Shown one piece after another: positions 26,865-36,673 of a stretch of DNA of 64,000 nucleotides. The position numbers and the translations under genes are program-made. Source of the stretch: Shewanella piezotolerans WP3 (GTDB lineage Bacteria > Pseudomonadota > Gammaproteobacteria > Enterobacterales > Shewanellaceae); contig NC_011566.1 in NCBI RefSeq assembly GCF_000014885.1, forward strand, positions 1,426,001 through 1,490,000. Reading direction: 5' to 3'. The first letter of the stretch is position 1; each line of letters begins with the position of its first letter. The notes below the pieces were generated by a model. The model did not search any database. It was not told the origin of the DNA and was given only the letters and a program-made list of their open reading frames with translations.

Positions 26865-27587
26865 ATGACCCCAACAATAGCCACTATAATGAACCACCGC
26901 TCTGTAAGGCATTTTACTGAGCAAGCAATAACCGCCGCTAACCTTGAGCAGATCTTAAACTGTGCGTTAGCGGCATCGACCTCAAGCTTTATTCAATGTA
27001 GCAGTATCATTCGAGTATCAAGTTCTGATAGCCGTGAGAAGCTGGCACAATTTGCGGGTGGCCAACCTTATGTGGCCTCAGCTGCTGAATTTTTGGTATT
27101 TTGTGCAGACTTTAATCGTCACCGACAAATTCACCCCGATGCGCAACTTGGTTTTACAGAGCAAACCTTGATTGGTGCGGTAGATACCGCACTGATGGGG
27201 CAAAATGCTTTACTTGCTGCCGAGTCATTAGGTCTAGGCGGTGTATTTATTGGCGGCATTCGCAACAACCCGCAGCAGGTGAGTGAGCTATTAGATCTGC
27301 CTCAACATGTACTGCCATTGTTCGGCTTATGTATTGGTTACCCAGCCAGGGAGCCAGAGCAGAAACCGCGTTTGCCGCTCAATATCGTGCTGCACCAGGA
27401 CAAGTACCAAGCGTTAGACTTCGAGGAAGTTGCGGCCTATGACCAACATATTCTTGAGTATTATGCTGCTCGCAGTAGTAATAGCAAGCAAGTGACTTGG
27501 TCACAGCAAATCACCGCCACATTAAGCAAAGAGTCTCGACCTTTTATGAAAGAGTTTCTACAGCGACAAGGCTTTAGCGAAAAGTGA
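26865..27587 (+). CDS. nfsA: Oxygen-insensitive NADPH nitroreductase / flavin reductase
   Basis: Product of 240 residues, the same length as E. coli NfsA and collinear with it: NHRSVRHFTEQAI, SSFIQCSSIIRV, AAEFLVFCADFNRH, ESLGLGGVFIGGIRNN, LPQHVLPLFGLCIGYPA, KESRPFMKEFL. The enzyme binds FMN and reduces nitroaromatics and quinones with NADPH in the cytoplasm. No SoxR or MarA-type site was identified upstream. It appears to be a single-gene transcript. Confidence 0.93.
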   Translation: MTPTIATIMNHRSVRHFTEQAITAANLEQILNCALAASTSSFIQCSSIIRVSSSDSREKLAQFAGGQPYVASAAEFLVFCADFNRHRQIHPDAQLGFTEQTLIGAVDTALMGQNALLAAESLGLGGVFIGGIRNNPQQVSELLDLPQHVLPLFGLCIGYPAREPEQKPRLPLNIVLHQDKYQALDFEEVAAYDQHILEYYAARSSNSKQVTWSQQITATLSKESRPFMKEFLQRQGFSEK

Positions 27588-27837
27588 TGATTAATCAGCA
27601 TTGACTCTTTGCCGATGGTTCCGTGCATTACTGTGCTATCACAGTAAACTTGCTACCTTACGCAGGTAAAGCAACTTATGAACTGAGGCAAGTTCACAGG
27701 ACAAGATTTTGAATCTAGATGATATTCGAAATATTGATTATAATGTGCCTTTGAAATACGAGTTATATTGATAGCAGCCTTAGTTAACAACGCTATCAAG
27801 CATAATTCACCAAATTATTGACTAAAGAGAATATGCC

Positions 27838-28179
27838 ATGAGCGCTTTACCACCATGCCCAAAATGTGAATCTATCTATGCTTACGAAGATGGCTCACAG
27901 TTAATTTGTCCTGAATGTGCTCATGAATGGAATCCTAACGAAGTTATTGTTGATCCAGATGCAATTATCCTAAAAGACGCAGTAGGTAACTTGTTAGCTG
28001 AAGAAGACAAAGTCACTTTGATTAAAGATCTTAAAGTGAAAGGTTCTTCACTAGTACTTAAAGTTGGCACTAAAGCGGTTATCAAGCGTTTCGTTGACGC
28101 TGACCACGACATCGATTGTAAAGTTGATGGCCACGGCCAGATGATGCTTAAGTCTAAGTTTGTTAGAAAACAAAACTAA
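27838..28179 (+). CDS. yjdM: YjdM/PhnA family zinc-ribbon protein
   Basis: Product of 113 residues. The N-terminal zinc ribbon has CPKC and CPEC pairs (residues 7-10 and 25-28). The C-terminal SH3-like half (DAVGNLLAEEDKVTLIKDLK, DHDIDCKVDGHGQMMLKSKF) is typical of YjdM. The old name PhnA should not be read as phosphonoacetate hydrolase, a different protein. Function is not settled. AAAGAGAA precedes the ATG, and a strong terminator follows. Confidence 0.92.
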   Translation: MSALPPCPKCESIYAYEDGSQLICPECAHEWNPNEVIVDPDAIILKDAVGNLLAEEDKVTLIKDLKVKGSSLVLKVGTKAVIKRFVDADHDIDCKVDGHGQMMLKSKFVRKQN

Positions 28180-28212
28180 TTAGCTTTTAGCTAATAGCTA
28201 ACTCAACATCTA

Positions 28213-28241
28213 AAACATCTGCCTTGTGCAGATGTTTTTTT
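28213..28241 (+). terminator. Rho-independent terminator of yjdM
   Basis: AAACATCTGC / GCAGATGTTT perfect stem with a 5-base loop and a seven-base T run. Confidence 0.9.
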
Positions 28242-28481
28242 ATGTGCTTTAGTTGGCGTTTGGTGCATTTTTTGTGAAGCTCGAGGTTTTATTTTTGTTA
28301 AATTAGTAATTTTTTTATGATGGTTAATGTTTAAATTAAGCTTTATTTAATATAAAGCTCGCTTTTAAGGCTGAGTTGCTTTGATCCGACACTACCTTCT
28401 TGTTATTCTCCAGCGAAAGACTGAATAGTGAATATTTTCCAGTCGAAATAATAATTATAATTCAGCCAGCAGGAAACCTTT

Positions 28482-28886
28482 TTGAAACTGTCCCCCTACC
28501 TACTAACACAGACCAAGCTGCCTTTATCGGCAGAAGCTTGTAATGGGGGTAAAGCTAATCTCTCAATGATATTAACTGGGTTACTGTTGCTGTTATTCTC
28601 CGATGGTTTGTCAATATCTTCTGCTGGATACCTAGACCTTAGTGAGTTCATTGCGCTTAACGGCGGTTTTCTCTTTGACTGTCTGGCTGCTAGCTTATTT
28701 AGTTTATTGTTAACTAACCCCATTGTTATAGAACAGCTTTGGCGATTGATTCGTTATATCATTAAACTAATCAATAAGTTAAGTTTAGCTGTTTTGTTCC
28801 CTGATTTTTCAATTCAACAACTTCAAGCTCAAGTGCAAACTGCACATGGCTGCCGCGCTCCGCCTCTATCAACTCGTCACTTCTGA
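28482..28886 (+). CDS. Possible small membrane protein upstream of the cyo operon
   Basis: A 134-codon frame with a TTG start preceded by AGGAAA at about 7 bases. Two hydrophobic stretches (SMILTGLLLLLFSDGLSI and FDCLAASLFSLLLTNPIVI) are followed by a basic amphipathic segment. It points the same way as cyoA, 174 bases upstream. No family is recognised. The non-ATG start and odd C-terminus leave open that it is not a gene. Confidence 0.35.
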   Translation: MKLSPYLLTQTKLPLSAEACNGGKANLSMILTGLLLLLFSDGLSISSAGYLDLSEFIALNGGFLFDCLAASLFSLLLTNPIVIEQLWRLIRYIIKLINKLSLAVLFPDFSIQQLQAQVQTAHGCRAPPLSTRHF

Positions 28887-29059
28887 TAAAACTAAGCTTT
28901 TTAATAGTTAAACCATAGGCTTGAACTTCAAAGTTCTTCTATTTTGAGGATTCGTCAAGCATGACGATTTCTATATTTAATTGTTATTACAGCCAATGCT
29001 GTAGGACTTGTTATCAATGCCTGCAGAGCGATACACCCTAAGGTTAGAGGAATCTTCCT

Positions 29060-29962
29060 TTGCTAATCCGAAATATAAGTAAAGCTGCAATGGTGATATT
29101 TACAATATTGCTGAGCGGCTGTGAAGGCGGCGTATTAGATCCGAAAGGCCAGATAGGCATCGATGAAAAACATCTCATTGTTGTTGCTACTTTGCTGATG
29201 CTCGTCGTTGTTCTCCCAGTCATATTCATGACGTTATTTTTTGCATGGAAATATCGTGATGGTCGGGACCATGAAATTTATGCACCGAAGTGGGCGCATT
29301 CTAAATTAATTGAGATTGTTGTTTGGCTAGTGCCAATCGTGATTGTCATAATTTTAGGTGTCATTACTTGGGGCTCAACTCACGATCTTGACCCCTACAA
29401 GCCTTTAGACCACCAAGCTACGCCGATAACTGTTGAAGTCGTTTCTCTTAATTGGAAATGGTTGTTTATCTATCCTGAGTTAGGGATAGCGTCTGTCAAC
29501 GAACTTGCCTTTCCAGCAAATGTTCCAGTGAACTTTAAGATCACGTCCGACACTGCTATGAACTCATTCTTTATTCCGCAATTGGGTAGCCAGATCTATT
29601 CCATGGCAGGCATGGCGACACAGTTGCATCTCATTGCCAATGAAGCTGGGGTTTTTGAGGGGATCTCTGCCAACTATAGCGGCGCGGGATTTTCGGGAAT
29701 GAAATTTAACGCCATTGCTACCGCGACTCCCGAAGGATTTGATGCTTGGGTTGCCAAAGTTAAGCTGCATAACCAGCAGTTAAATCCTGATAGCTACCAA
29801 ATACTCGCTAAACCTAGTGAGAATAATGCAGTTCAGTATTACAGCTCCGTAAGCGAGGGCATGTTTAACCATATCGTTATGCAGTATATGCATATGGATA
29901 GCGCTATGGAGATGTCACAACATTCTGGACATTCATCCTCTAAACATGGGGAGACGGAGTAA
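29060..29962 (+). CDS. cyoA: Cytochrome bo3 ubiquinol oxidase subunit II
   Basis: Product of 300 residues. The lipoprotein-type signal ends LLSGCEGG, two transmembrane helices follow (about 33-55 and 77-100), and a periplasmic cupredoxin domain completes it. The copper A ligand motif of cytochrome c oxidases (CxxxC) is absent, which identifies a quinol oxidase. The start is TTG 29060 with AGAGGAA 6 bases upstream; the nearest in-frame ATG would cut into the signal sequence. First gene of a tight five-gene operon; the gap to cyoB is 2 bases. Confidence 0.93.
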   Translation: MLIRNISKAAMVIFTILLSGCEGGVLDPKGQIGIDEKHLIVVATLLMLVVVLPVIFMTLFFAWKYRDGRDHEIYAPKWAHSKLIEIVVWLVPIVIVIILGVITWGSTHDLDPYKPLDHQATPITVEVVSLNWKWLFIYPELGIASVNELAFPANVPVNFKITSDTAMNSFFIPQLGSQIYSMAGMATQLHLIANEAGVFEGISANYSGAGFSGMKFNAIATATPEGFDAWVAKVKLHNQQLNPDSYQILAKPSENNAVQYYSSVSEGMFNHIVMQYMHMDSAMEMSQHSGHSSSKHGETE

Positions 29963-29964
29963 CC

Positions 29965-31950
29965 ATGTCTATTCTTGGCAAATTAACATTAGAATCAATT
30001 CCCTACCATGAGCCAATTATCATGGTGACGTTAGCTGTTGTTGCAGTCCTTGCGGTTGCCATCGCAGCCTTAATCACAAAATACAGAAAGTGGGGGGTGT
30101 TATGGAATGACTGGTTTACTTCGGTCGATCATAAGCGTCTAGGTATCATGTACATCGTGTTGGCATTAGTGATGTTAGTACGTGGCTTTTCTGATGCCAT
30201 AATGATGCGAACCCAGCAAGCTTTAGCGACTAATGGTGCTGCTGGGTATTTACCGCCAGAACATTACGATCAAATATTTACTGCTCACGGCGTCATCATG
30301 ATTATCTTTATGGCCATGCCATTCATGATTGGCCTGATGAACTTGGTATTGCCACTGCAAATTGGTGCCCGAGATGTCGCGTTTCCCTTCCTGAATAACT
30401 TAAGCTTTTGGCTTACCACTTCTGGTGCAGTGTTGATAAACATTTCATTAGGCTTAGGCGAATTTGCCAAGACGGGCTGGGTGGCATATCCGCCATTGTC
30501 TGAATTGGCATTTAGCCCCGGAGTTGGCGTTGATTACTACATTTGGGCATTACAGATCTCCGGTATTGGCACTACGTTAACCGGGGTCAACTTTATCGCC
30601 ACGGTGCTAAAAATGCGTGCTCCGGGTATGAAGTTGATGCAGATGCCGATTTTCACATGGACCTGTACTTGGGCTAACATTTTAATCGTGGCTTCATTTC
30701 CAATCTTAACTGCGCTACTTGGCATGTTGACCTTAGACCGTTACATGGATTTCCACTTCTTTACTAATGCGGGTGGTGGTAACGCCATGATGTATATCAA
30801 CCTGTTTTGGGCTTGGGGTCATCCAGAGGTATATATCCTCATTTTGCCTGCATTCGGTATTTTTTCTGAAGTGATCTCAACCTTTACCTCTAAACGCTTG
30901 TTTGGTTACACCTCCATGGTTTGGGCTAGTGGTGCTATCTCTATCTTGGGCTTTATCGTTTGGTTACATCACTTCTTTACCATGGGCTCAAGTGCCAATG
31001 TAAATGCATTTTTCGGTGTCATGACTATGGTGATTGCGGTGCCTACTGGAGTGAAGTTATTTAACTGGCTGTTCACTATCTATCGCGGTCGTCTAAAGGT
31101 AACTGTCCCTGTTTTATGGACACTCGGCTTTATGGTGACCTTCACTATAGGCGGAATGACTGGTGTATTACTGGCTGTACCTGGGGCTGACTATGTATTG
31201 CATAACAGTCTGTTTTTAATCGCTCATTTTCATAACACCATTTTAGGTGGTGCGGTATTTGGCTATTTAGCCGGATTCTCCTATTGGTTCCCTAAAGCCA
31301 TGGGTTTTCACCTAAACGAGCGGTTAGGCAAAGCGGCATTCTGGTGCTGGCAGATAGGTTTTTACGTCGCCTTTATGCCGCTATATGTATTGGGATTCTT
31401 AGGTATGACGCGCCGTCTTAGCCATACTGATAATCCCGCATGGAACTTCTGGATCTACTTTGCGGCGGTTGGTGCTTTCATCATCTTCGTTGGCATCATT
31501 TTGCAGTTTGTACAGCTGTATGTGAGTTTTCGCGATCGTGAACAAAACCTCGACACCACAGGTGACCCATGGAATGGCCATACCTTAGAGTGGTCGACTT
31601 CATCTCCGCCTCAGTTTTATAACTTTGCAAAACTTCCTCATGTATCAGATATTGATGCATTTACTGATCAGAAAGAGAAAGGGCAAGCGTACCAAAGATT
31701 TGCTCATTACCAGCCTATTCATATGCCTAAAAATACTGCTAGCGGGATCTTGATAGCTATTTGCATCACAGCTGCCGGTTTCGCTGCCGTTTGGCATATC
31801 TTGTGGCTGGCTATTGCAGGCATGCTTGGTGCTTTTGTGGCTTTCCTATTTCGCGCCTATGGCAATGACCATGATTACTATGTGCAGCCTAGCGAGGTTG
31901 CCACTATTGAAAATGGGCACTTAGACAAGGTTGTGAGGGGGACAGCATGA
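29965..31950 (+). CDS. cyoB: Cytochrome bo3 ubiquinol oxidase subunit I
   Basis: Product of 661 residues, close to E. coli CyoB (663). Catalytic heme-copper subunit with about 15 helices. Visible ligand motifs: FTAHGVIMIIFMAMPF (low-spin heme His), WAWGHPEVYIL (copper B His with cross-linked Tyr), WLHHFF (copper B His pair) and IAHFHNTILGG (heme His residues). It reduces oxygen to water while pumping protons in the inner membrane. GGAG precedes the ATG and the last bases overlap cyoC. Confidence 0.97.
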   Translation: MSILGKLTLESIPYHEPIIMVTLAVVAVLAVAIAALITKYRKWGVLWNDWFTSVDHKRLGIMYIVLALVMLVRGFSDAIMMRTQQALATNGAAGYLPPEHYDQIFTAHGVIMIIFMAMPFMIGLMNLVLPLQIGARDVAFPFLNNLSFWLTTSGAVLINISLGLGEFAKTGWVAYPPLSELAFSPGVGVDYYIWALQISGIGTTLTGVNFIATVLKMRAPGMKLMQMPIFTWTCTWANILIVASFPILTALLGMLTLDRYMDFHFFTNAGGGNAMMYINLFWAWGHPEVYILILPAFGIFSEVISTFTSKRLFGYTSMVWASGAISILGFIVWLHHFFTMGSSANVNAFFGVMTMVIAVPTGVKLFNWLFTIYRGRLKVTVPVLWTLGFMVTFTIGGMTGVLLAVPGADYVLHNSLFLIAHFHNTILGGAVFGYLAGFSYWFPKAMGFHLNERLGKAAFWCWQIGFYVAFMPLYVLGFLGMTRRLSHTDNPAWNFWIYFAAVGAFIIFVGIILQFVQLYVSFRDREQNLDTTGDPWNGHTLEWSTSSPPQFYNFAKLPHVSDIDAFTDQKEKGQAYQRFAHYQPIHMPKNTASGILIAICITAAGFAAVWHILWLAIAGMLGAFVAFLFRAYGNDHDYYVQPSEVATIENGHLDKVVRGTA

Positions 31951-32618
31951 ATACAGCCATTACAACAAACCTAAACGATACCCACTCTAAAACATTGATT
32001 AGCGCCGCACATGGCGAACATCCAGACAGCAGCCAAAATACCCTATTCGGTTTTTGGCTCTACTTGATGACCGACTGCATTTTGTTTGCGTCTGTGTTTG
32101 CAACTTATGCGGTGCTCTATATGAATACCGATGGTGGCGTTTCGGGAAAAGATATTTTTGAGTTGAATTTCGTTTTAATTGAAACCGTAGCGTTATTGCT
32201 CAGTAGTATCACCTTTGGCATGGCCTTAATTTTCGCTAAGCGACATAACCGCAGGGCTACAGTGATCTGGCTATTGATCACTTTAGCCCTCGGTTGTGTG
32301 TTTATCGGGATGGAAATCTATGAGTTCCACCACTTAATAGAGCAGGGCAATGGACCCCAACGTAGTGCATTTTTATCCTCCTTCTTTGCTTTAGTCGGTA
32401 TGCATGGTTTGCATGTCACTGCGGGGTTGATTTGGATGGTAATCATGATGATTGAAGTGCTCAAAACAGGCTTGAATCACCGCAGCATTACTCGACTTGG
32501 ATGTTTAAGTTTGTTTTGGCATTTCCTCGATATTGTGTGGATCTGCGTTTTCACCGTCGTTTATCTATTGGGAGCTTGTGATGGGGCAGGAAAATACCTT
32601 AGCAAGACAGCAAACTGA
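31947..32618 (+). CDS. cyoC: Cytochrome bo3 ubiquinol oxidase subunit III
   Basis: Product of 223 residues with five predicted helices (FGFWLYLMTDCILFASVFAT at the first). MHGLHVTAGLIWM is characteristic of subunit III. ATGA overlap with cyoB couples translation. The N-terminal extension of about 20 residues makes it slightly longer than the E. coli protein. Lacks metal centres; it stabilises the oxidase. Confidence 0.95.
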   Translation: MNTAITTNLNDTHSKTLISAAHGEHPDSSQNTLFGFWLYLMTDCILFASVFATYAVLYMNTDGGVSGKDIFELNFVLIETVALLLSSITFGMALIFAKRHNRRATVIWLLITLALGCVFIGMEIYEFHHLIEQGNGPQRSAFLSSFFALVGMHGLHVTAGLIWMVIMMIEVLKTGLNHRSITRLGCLSLFWHFLDIVWICVFTVVYLLGACDGAGKYLSKTAN

Positions 32619-32916
32619 TGACCTTTCAAGTCAAGTGAAGTCTTATTTGGTTGGCTTTATGTTGTCTGTGGTTTTAACGGCAATTCCATTTTGGGCGGTG
32701 ATGAGCCACCACTTTGAAAAACCGCTAACAATAGCACTGGTGCTTGGATCTGCTGTGGTACAGATTGTGGTGCACCTCAAGTATTTCTTGCATCTCGATT
32801 TCTCAAAAGAGGGCAAGCTCAATACATTTTCATTCTTATTCACAGCTTTGATTATTGTCATGGTTGTGGGCTTGTCGGTGTGGATTATCTACGCCGCCAA
32901 TGCATTGATGATGTAG
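32581..32916 (+). CDS. cyoD: Cytochrome bo3 ubiquinol oxidase subunit IV
   Basis: Product of 111 residues with three transmembrane helices and the family stretch VVQIVVHLKYFLHLDFS. ATG 32581 follows GGGAG and is preferred over an upstream start at 32533 in the same frame. It overlaps the end of cyoC by 38 bases. Small structural subunit needed for assembly of the oxidase. Confidence 0.93.
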   Translation: MGQENTLARQQTDDLSSQVKSYLVGFMLSVVLTAIPFWAVMSHHFEKPLTIALVLGSAVVQIVVHLKYFLHLDFSKEGKLNTFSFLFTALIIVMVVGLSVWIIYAANALMM

Positions 32917-32929
32917 CGAGAATAATGTC

Positions 32930-33862
32930 ATGAGAATTCAAGACCAGTTTATGTCAGCACGATTGAAGTCAACGATTCTAAGTTATGTCCAGGTCACTAA
33001 GCCCGGCATCATCATGGGGAATACGATTTCCGTTGCGGGTGGCTTTTTGTTAGCCGCTAAGGGTGATGTGAATTGGCTCTTGATGCTAGTCACTTTGCTT
33101 GGTTTATCTCTGGTGGTTGCTTCTGGCTGCGTGATTAATAACTGTATTGACCGCGATATCGACGGCAAGATGCAACGAACCCGCCATAGAGTCACTGTTA
33201 CTGGACAGATTTCGCTGCGTTCGGCATTGATTTTTGGCGTAGTGATAGGTGTTCTTGGCTTTGCCATGCTGGGGATTTTTACCAACAGCGTTGCCTTGTT
33301 ATTTGCAGCACTTGGTTATCTGGTTTATGTCGGCGTTTACAGCTTGTATATGAAGCGAAATTCAGTCTACGGCACATTGGTGGGGAGCATCTCAGGTGCT
33401 GTTCCACCTGTGGTCGGATACTGCGCGGTGACAGGCCAACTTGATATCGCTGCCATTATTTTATTACTGATGTTTAGTCTGTGGCAGATGCCGCACTCCT
33501 ATGCGATTGCCATCTTTCGCTTTAACGATTATTCCGCCGCAAAAATCCCAGTATTACCGGTTGCATCAGGGATCACTAAGGCAAAGCTACATATCGTGCT
33601 TTATATCGCTGTATTTGCTTTGGTTAGCGCTTTATTGCCACTCGCCGGCTACACGGGATTAACCTTTATGGCGGTTACTTGTGCAACCAGCCTATGGTGG
33701 CTGGCAATGGCACTGCAAGGCTATCGCCACGGGGTTAACTTGCAGAGTTGGGCACGACAACTCTTTGGTTTTTCCATCATTACCATTACAGCACTAAGCG
33801 TCACTATGGCGCTGGATTTTCAGTTAGTGACACAAACCCCGCTAGCGCTTTTAACACATTAG
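32930..33862 (+). CDS. cyoE: Protoheme IX farnesyltransferase (heme O synthase)
   Basis: UbiA-type prenyltransferase, 310 residues and about eight helices. The first Asp-rich motif is NNCIDRDIDGKM and the second region is FNDYSAAKIPVLP. VTKPGIIMGNTISVAGGF is the usual N-terminal signature. It converts heme B to heme O for subunit I. ATG 32930 is used; ATG 32951 is an alternative seven codons in. Last gene of cyoABCDE. Confidence 0.95.
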   Translation: MRIQDQFMSARLKSTILSYVQVTKPGIIMGNTISVAGGFLLAAKGDVNWLLMLVTLLGLSLVVASGCVINNCIDRDIDGKMQRTRHRVTVTGQISLRSALIFGVVIGVLGFAMLGIFTNSVALLFAALGYLVYVGVYSLYMKRNSVYGTLVGSISGAVPPVVGYCAVTGQLDIAAIILLLMFSLWQMPHSYAIAIFRFNDYSAAKIPVLPVASGITKAKLHIVLYIAVFALVSALLPLAGYTGLTFMAVTCATSLWWLAMALQGYRHGVNLQSWARQLFGFSIITITALSVTMALDFQLVTQTPLALLTH

Positions 33863-33980
33863 CTTTGGTGGGATCCCCACATAGCAGGTAACAAAAACAG
33901 TAATAAATCGAATCAACAACTTGAAGAAATGTTTCACATAGCGAGCTTAATGATAAAACTTAAATAAGGAAGGTAAGCAC

Positions 33981-36104
33981 ATGCGCAAGAATTTGATCAC
34001 TCTTACAATCACCATAGCATTTGTTCTAGGCGGTTGTTCATCATCGTCAAATGATATGTCGACAGATAAAGTCGGTATGAGCAATAGTAGTAATGTATTG
34101 CTTTACCCAAGTCCGCTGCAAGATCATGCGCCTCAATTTGATAAAATAAGACCCACAGATTATCTACCTGCATTTAGAGAGGGAATACGACGCCATGATG
34201 AAGAGCTAGCCTCTATCATCAACAATCCATCAGCAACAGATTTTGAGAATACTATCTCTGCAATGGAATCTTCCGGCGCTGCATTAAACCACGTGTCACG
34301 AGTGTTCTTTGCTTTATCCTCTTTAATGTCGAATGATGAGATGCAAAAGATCCAACAGACTATTACCCCAGAGCTCAGCAATCATGGCGACAATATCTAT
34401 CTCAACCAGAAGTTGTTTTCTCGTGTGGAAGCTGTGTACCAACACAGGTCAGCACTTAAAGGTGAACAGAAGCGTTTAACTGAGATCTATTACAATAACT
34501 TTCTCCGTGCTGGTGCCAAACTATCTGCAGCCGAGCAAGCCAAAATTCGAAGTATCAACGCCTCGTTAGCTAAGGATACCGCGGAGTTTTCGAATAACAT
34601 CCTTGAGTCATTTAAAGAAGATGTCATTTTAGTGAAGGATAAAAGTAAGCTTGATGGACTGTCGGCAGATGAAATTTCATCTTTGGCTGCGGCGGCTAAA
34701 TCGGCAGGCAAAACGGGTTACATGATCACCTTGGTAAACACCACCAGACAACCGATACTGGCCCAATTAACCAACCGTGATTTACGTAAGCAAATTTGGC
34801 AAGCATCTTCAACTCGTGGCATGTCTAACAATGGTCCATTGGCACTAAAAATTGCTAGGCTTCGCGCTGAAAAAGCAGCATTACTTGGCTATTCTAGCTG
34901 GGCTGCCTATGCGGTTGCCGACCAGATGGCAAAAAAACCATCGGCTGTGTTTGACATACTTGATGCCTTAGTGCCCAAAGCCGTAGCCAAAGCGGATTCA
35001 GAAGCGCAAGACATACAAGCTGAAATGGCAAAAGAGGGCGTGACTTTTGAGTTGCAGCCTTGGGATTGGGCTTTCTATGCCGAAAAGGTACGTAAAGAAA
35101 AGTACAACCTCGATGAGAGTCAGATAAAACCTTATTTTGAATTCAACCGAGTATTACAAGATGGTTTGTTCTATGCGATGAACAAGCTCTACGGCATTGA
35201 AATTAAACCAAGGCCCGATCTGCCAGTATGGAATGATGATGTCTTAGCATTTGAGGTCTTTAACAAAGATTCGAGCTCAGTGGGGATTTTTTATCTCGAC
35301 CCATACGCAAGACCTGGCAAGAGCGGTGGCGCTTGGATGGATGAACTGGTGACGCAGTCTGGCCTCATGGGCAACAAGCCTGTTGTTTATAACGCGCTTA
35401 ACATACCAAAGCCTTCAGCGGGTAACCCTACATTGATGACGTTCGATGAAGTCTCCACTATGTTCCATGAGTTTGGTCATGCTGTACATGGTTTGTTCTC
35501 TCAAGTGAAATACCCAAGTATTGCAGGCACTGCAACCGCCAGAGATTTCGTTGAGTTTCCATCACAGTTTAATGAGGACTGGGACATTAACCCTGAGGTG
35601 ATCTCCCACTACGCCAAACATTATCAAACAGGAAAGCCAATTCCCGCTTCGCTGCTAGATAAAATACTCAAATCTCATAAATTTAATCAAGGCCATGACA
35701 CCACCGAATATCTCGCTGCGGCTATTTTAGATATGGAGTGGCACTCAGTAGGCGCAAACACTCAAATTTCAAATGTAGAGGAATTTGAGCATAAAGTGCT
35801 AGCTAAACATGGTATTGACTATGCTGCTGTACCACCAAGGTACAAGACCAGCTACTTTAGCCACAGTTTTAGCGGTGGCTATTCAGCAGGTTATTACGCC
35901 TATTTGTGGACCGAAGTGTTAGCTGCAGATGCTTTTTCTTATATGGATAGAACCGGTGGGTTATCGCTTGAAAATGGTGACAAATTCCGTGAAGCAATTT
36001 TATCGAAAGGTAATAGCCAAGACTTAATGCAAGACTACATTAACTTCACTGGCGGCGAACCTAATATCGACAACCTGCTTATTCGCAGAGGACTCACTGA
36101 GTAG
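33981..36104 (+). CDS. dcp: M3 family peptidyl-dipeptidase, lipoprotein
   Basis: Zinc metallopeptidase of 707 residues resembling dipeptidyl carboxypeptidase Dcp. A lipoprotein signal (FVLGGCSSSS) anchors it to the envelope, unlike cytoplasmic or soluble relatives. The zinc motif is MFHEFGHAVHG with His496, Glu497 and His500; the third ligand lies in FVEFPSQFNE. C-terminal FSGGYSAGYYAYLWTEVLA is conserved in the family. It would trim dipeptides from peptides in the periplasm. AAGGAAGG precedes the ATG. Single gene. Confidence 0.88.
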   Translation: MRKNLITLTITIAFVLGGCSSSSNDMSTDKVGMSNSSNVLLYPSPLQDHAPQFDKIRPTDYLPAFREGIRRHDEELASIINNPSATDFENTISAMESSGAALNHVSRVFFALSSLMSNDEMQKIQQTITPELSNHGDNIYLNQKLFSRVEAVYQHRSALKGEQKRLTEIYYNNFLRAGAKLSAAEQAKIRSINASLAKDTAEFSNNILESFKEDVILVKDKSKLDGLSADEISSLAAAAKSAGKTGYMITLVNTTRQPILAQLTNRDLRKQIWQASSTRGMSNNGPLALKIARLRAEKAALLGYSSWAAYAVADQMAKKPSAVFDILDALVPKAVAKADSEAQDIQAEMAKEGVTFELQPWDWAFYAEKVRKEKYNLDESQIKPYFEFNRVLQDGLFYAMNKLYGIEIKPRPDLPVWNDDVLAFEVFNKDSSSVGIFYLDPYARPGKSGGAWMDELVTQSGLMGNKPVVYNALNIPKPSAGNPTLMTFDEVSTMFHEFGHAVHGLFSQVKYPSIAGTATARDFVEFPSQFNEDWDINPEVISHYAKHYQTGKPIPASLLDKILKSHKFNQGHDTTEYLAAAILDMEWHSVGANTQISNVEEFEHKVLAKHGIDYAAVPPRYKTSYFSHSFSGGYSAGYYAYLWTEVLAADAFSYMDRTGGLSLENGDKFREAILSKGNSQDLMQDYINFTGGEPNIDNLLIRRGLTE

Positions 36105-36169
36105 ATTCCGTTGGCTCATCCTCTCCCTGCTATTTGAGGGGGAGAGGTTCTTGAATTTAAAGCATAAAA

Positions 36170-36200
36170 AAAGGCCAACCGGTTAAGGTTGGCCTTTCTT
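36170..36200. terminator. Bidirectional terminator between dcp and ssrA
   Basis: AAAGGCCAACC / GGTTGGCCTTT perfect 11-pair stem with a 6-base loop. An A run on the left gives T residues for the minus strand and TTTCTT serves the plus strand. It ends both convergent transcripts. Confidence 0.88.
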
Positions 36201-36206
36201 AATATT

Positions 36207-36562
36207 TGGTGGAGGCGGCGGGGCTCGAACCCGCGTCCAAAAAGCCTACATCCAAGGCGCTACATGCTTAGTCTCTCTTTTGGTTAACCTTGTAAGCTCC
36301 GAAAGACAGGATATTACAAGGCGAGTTCAGTACTGTTTCGCGGTTCACCCCTGAACGTGGTTCCCTCGCTATCAAATGTAAAGGTGACCATCTATATACT
36401 CTGCCCATTTGATAAACGTGAGCTAGATGGCTAGCGAGCCTAAGCTGCTAGAGAGTAGTTATCGTCGTTTGCAACTATAACAGTGCGGCTTTTTACGAGG
36501 CCAACCGCCCCTCGGCATGCTCCCAGGGTTTCGAGAATCTTGTCGAATCCAGAATCGCCCCC
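36207..36562 (-). ncRNA. ssrA: Transfer-messenger RNA (tmRNA)
   Basis: About 356 nucleotides on the minus strand. The 5' end is GGGGGCGATTCTGGATTCGA and the 3' end GGTTCGAGCCCCGCCGCC plus TCCACCA, forming the tRNA-Ala-like acceptor with encoded CCA. The resume codon GCA begins the tag ANDDNYSLAA followed by TAG (36440-36472). It rescues stalled ribosomes with SmpB, whose gene lies just upstream on the same strand. The tag differs from E. coli ANDENYALAA at two positions. Confidence 0.97.
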
Positions 36563-36574
36563 AAGTACAATGTG

Positions 36575-36604
36575 ATTGTAACGCGACCTTTCTTGTTTTA
36601 CCAA
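36575..36604 (-). promoter_or_regulatory. Likely sigma-70 promoter of ssrA
   Basis: On the minus strand TTGGTA, an 18-base spacer and TACAAT, with the -10 box 12 bases before the mature 5' end. This allows a short leader removed by RNase P, as in other tmRNAs. Confidence 0.55.
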
Positions 36605-36673
36605 GCATAAAAACCGCATTTGCAACCGATTGTTCGTTATACGTACGTTATCTAAACCATACTGACGTTGAAA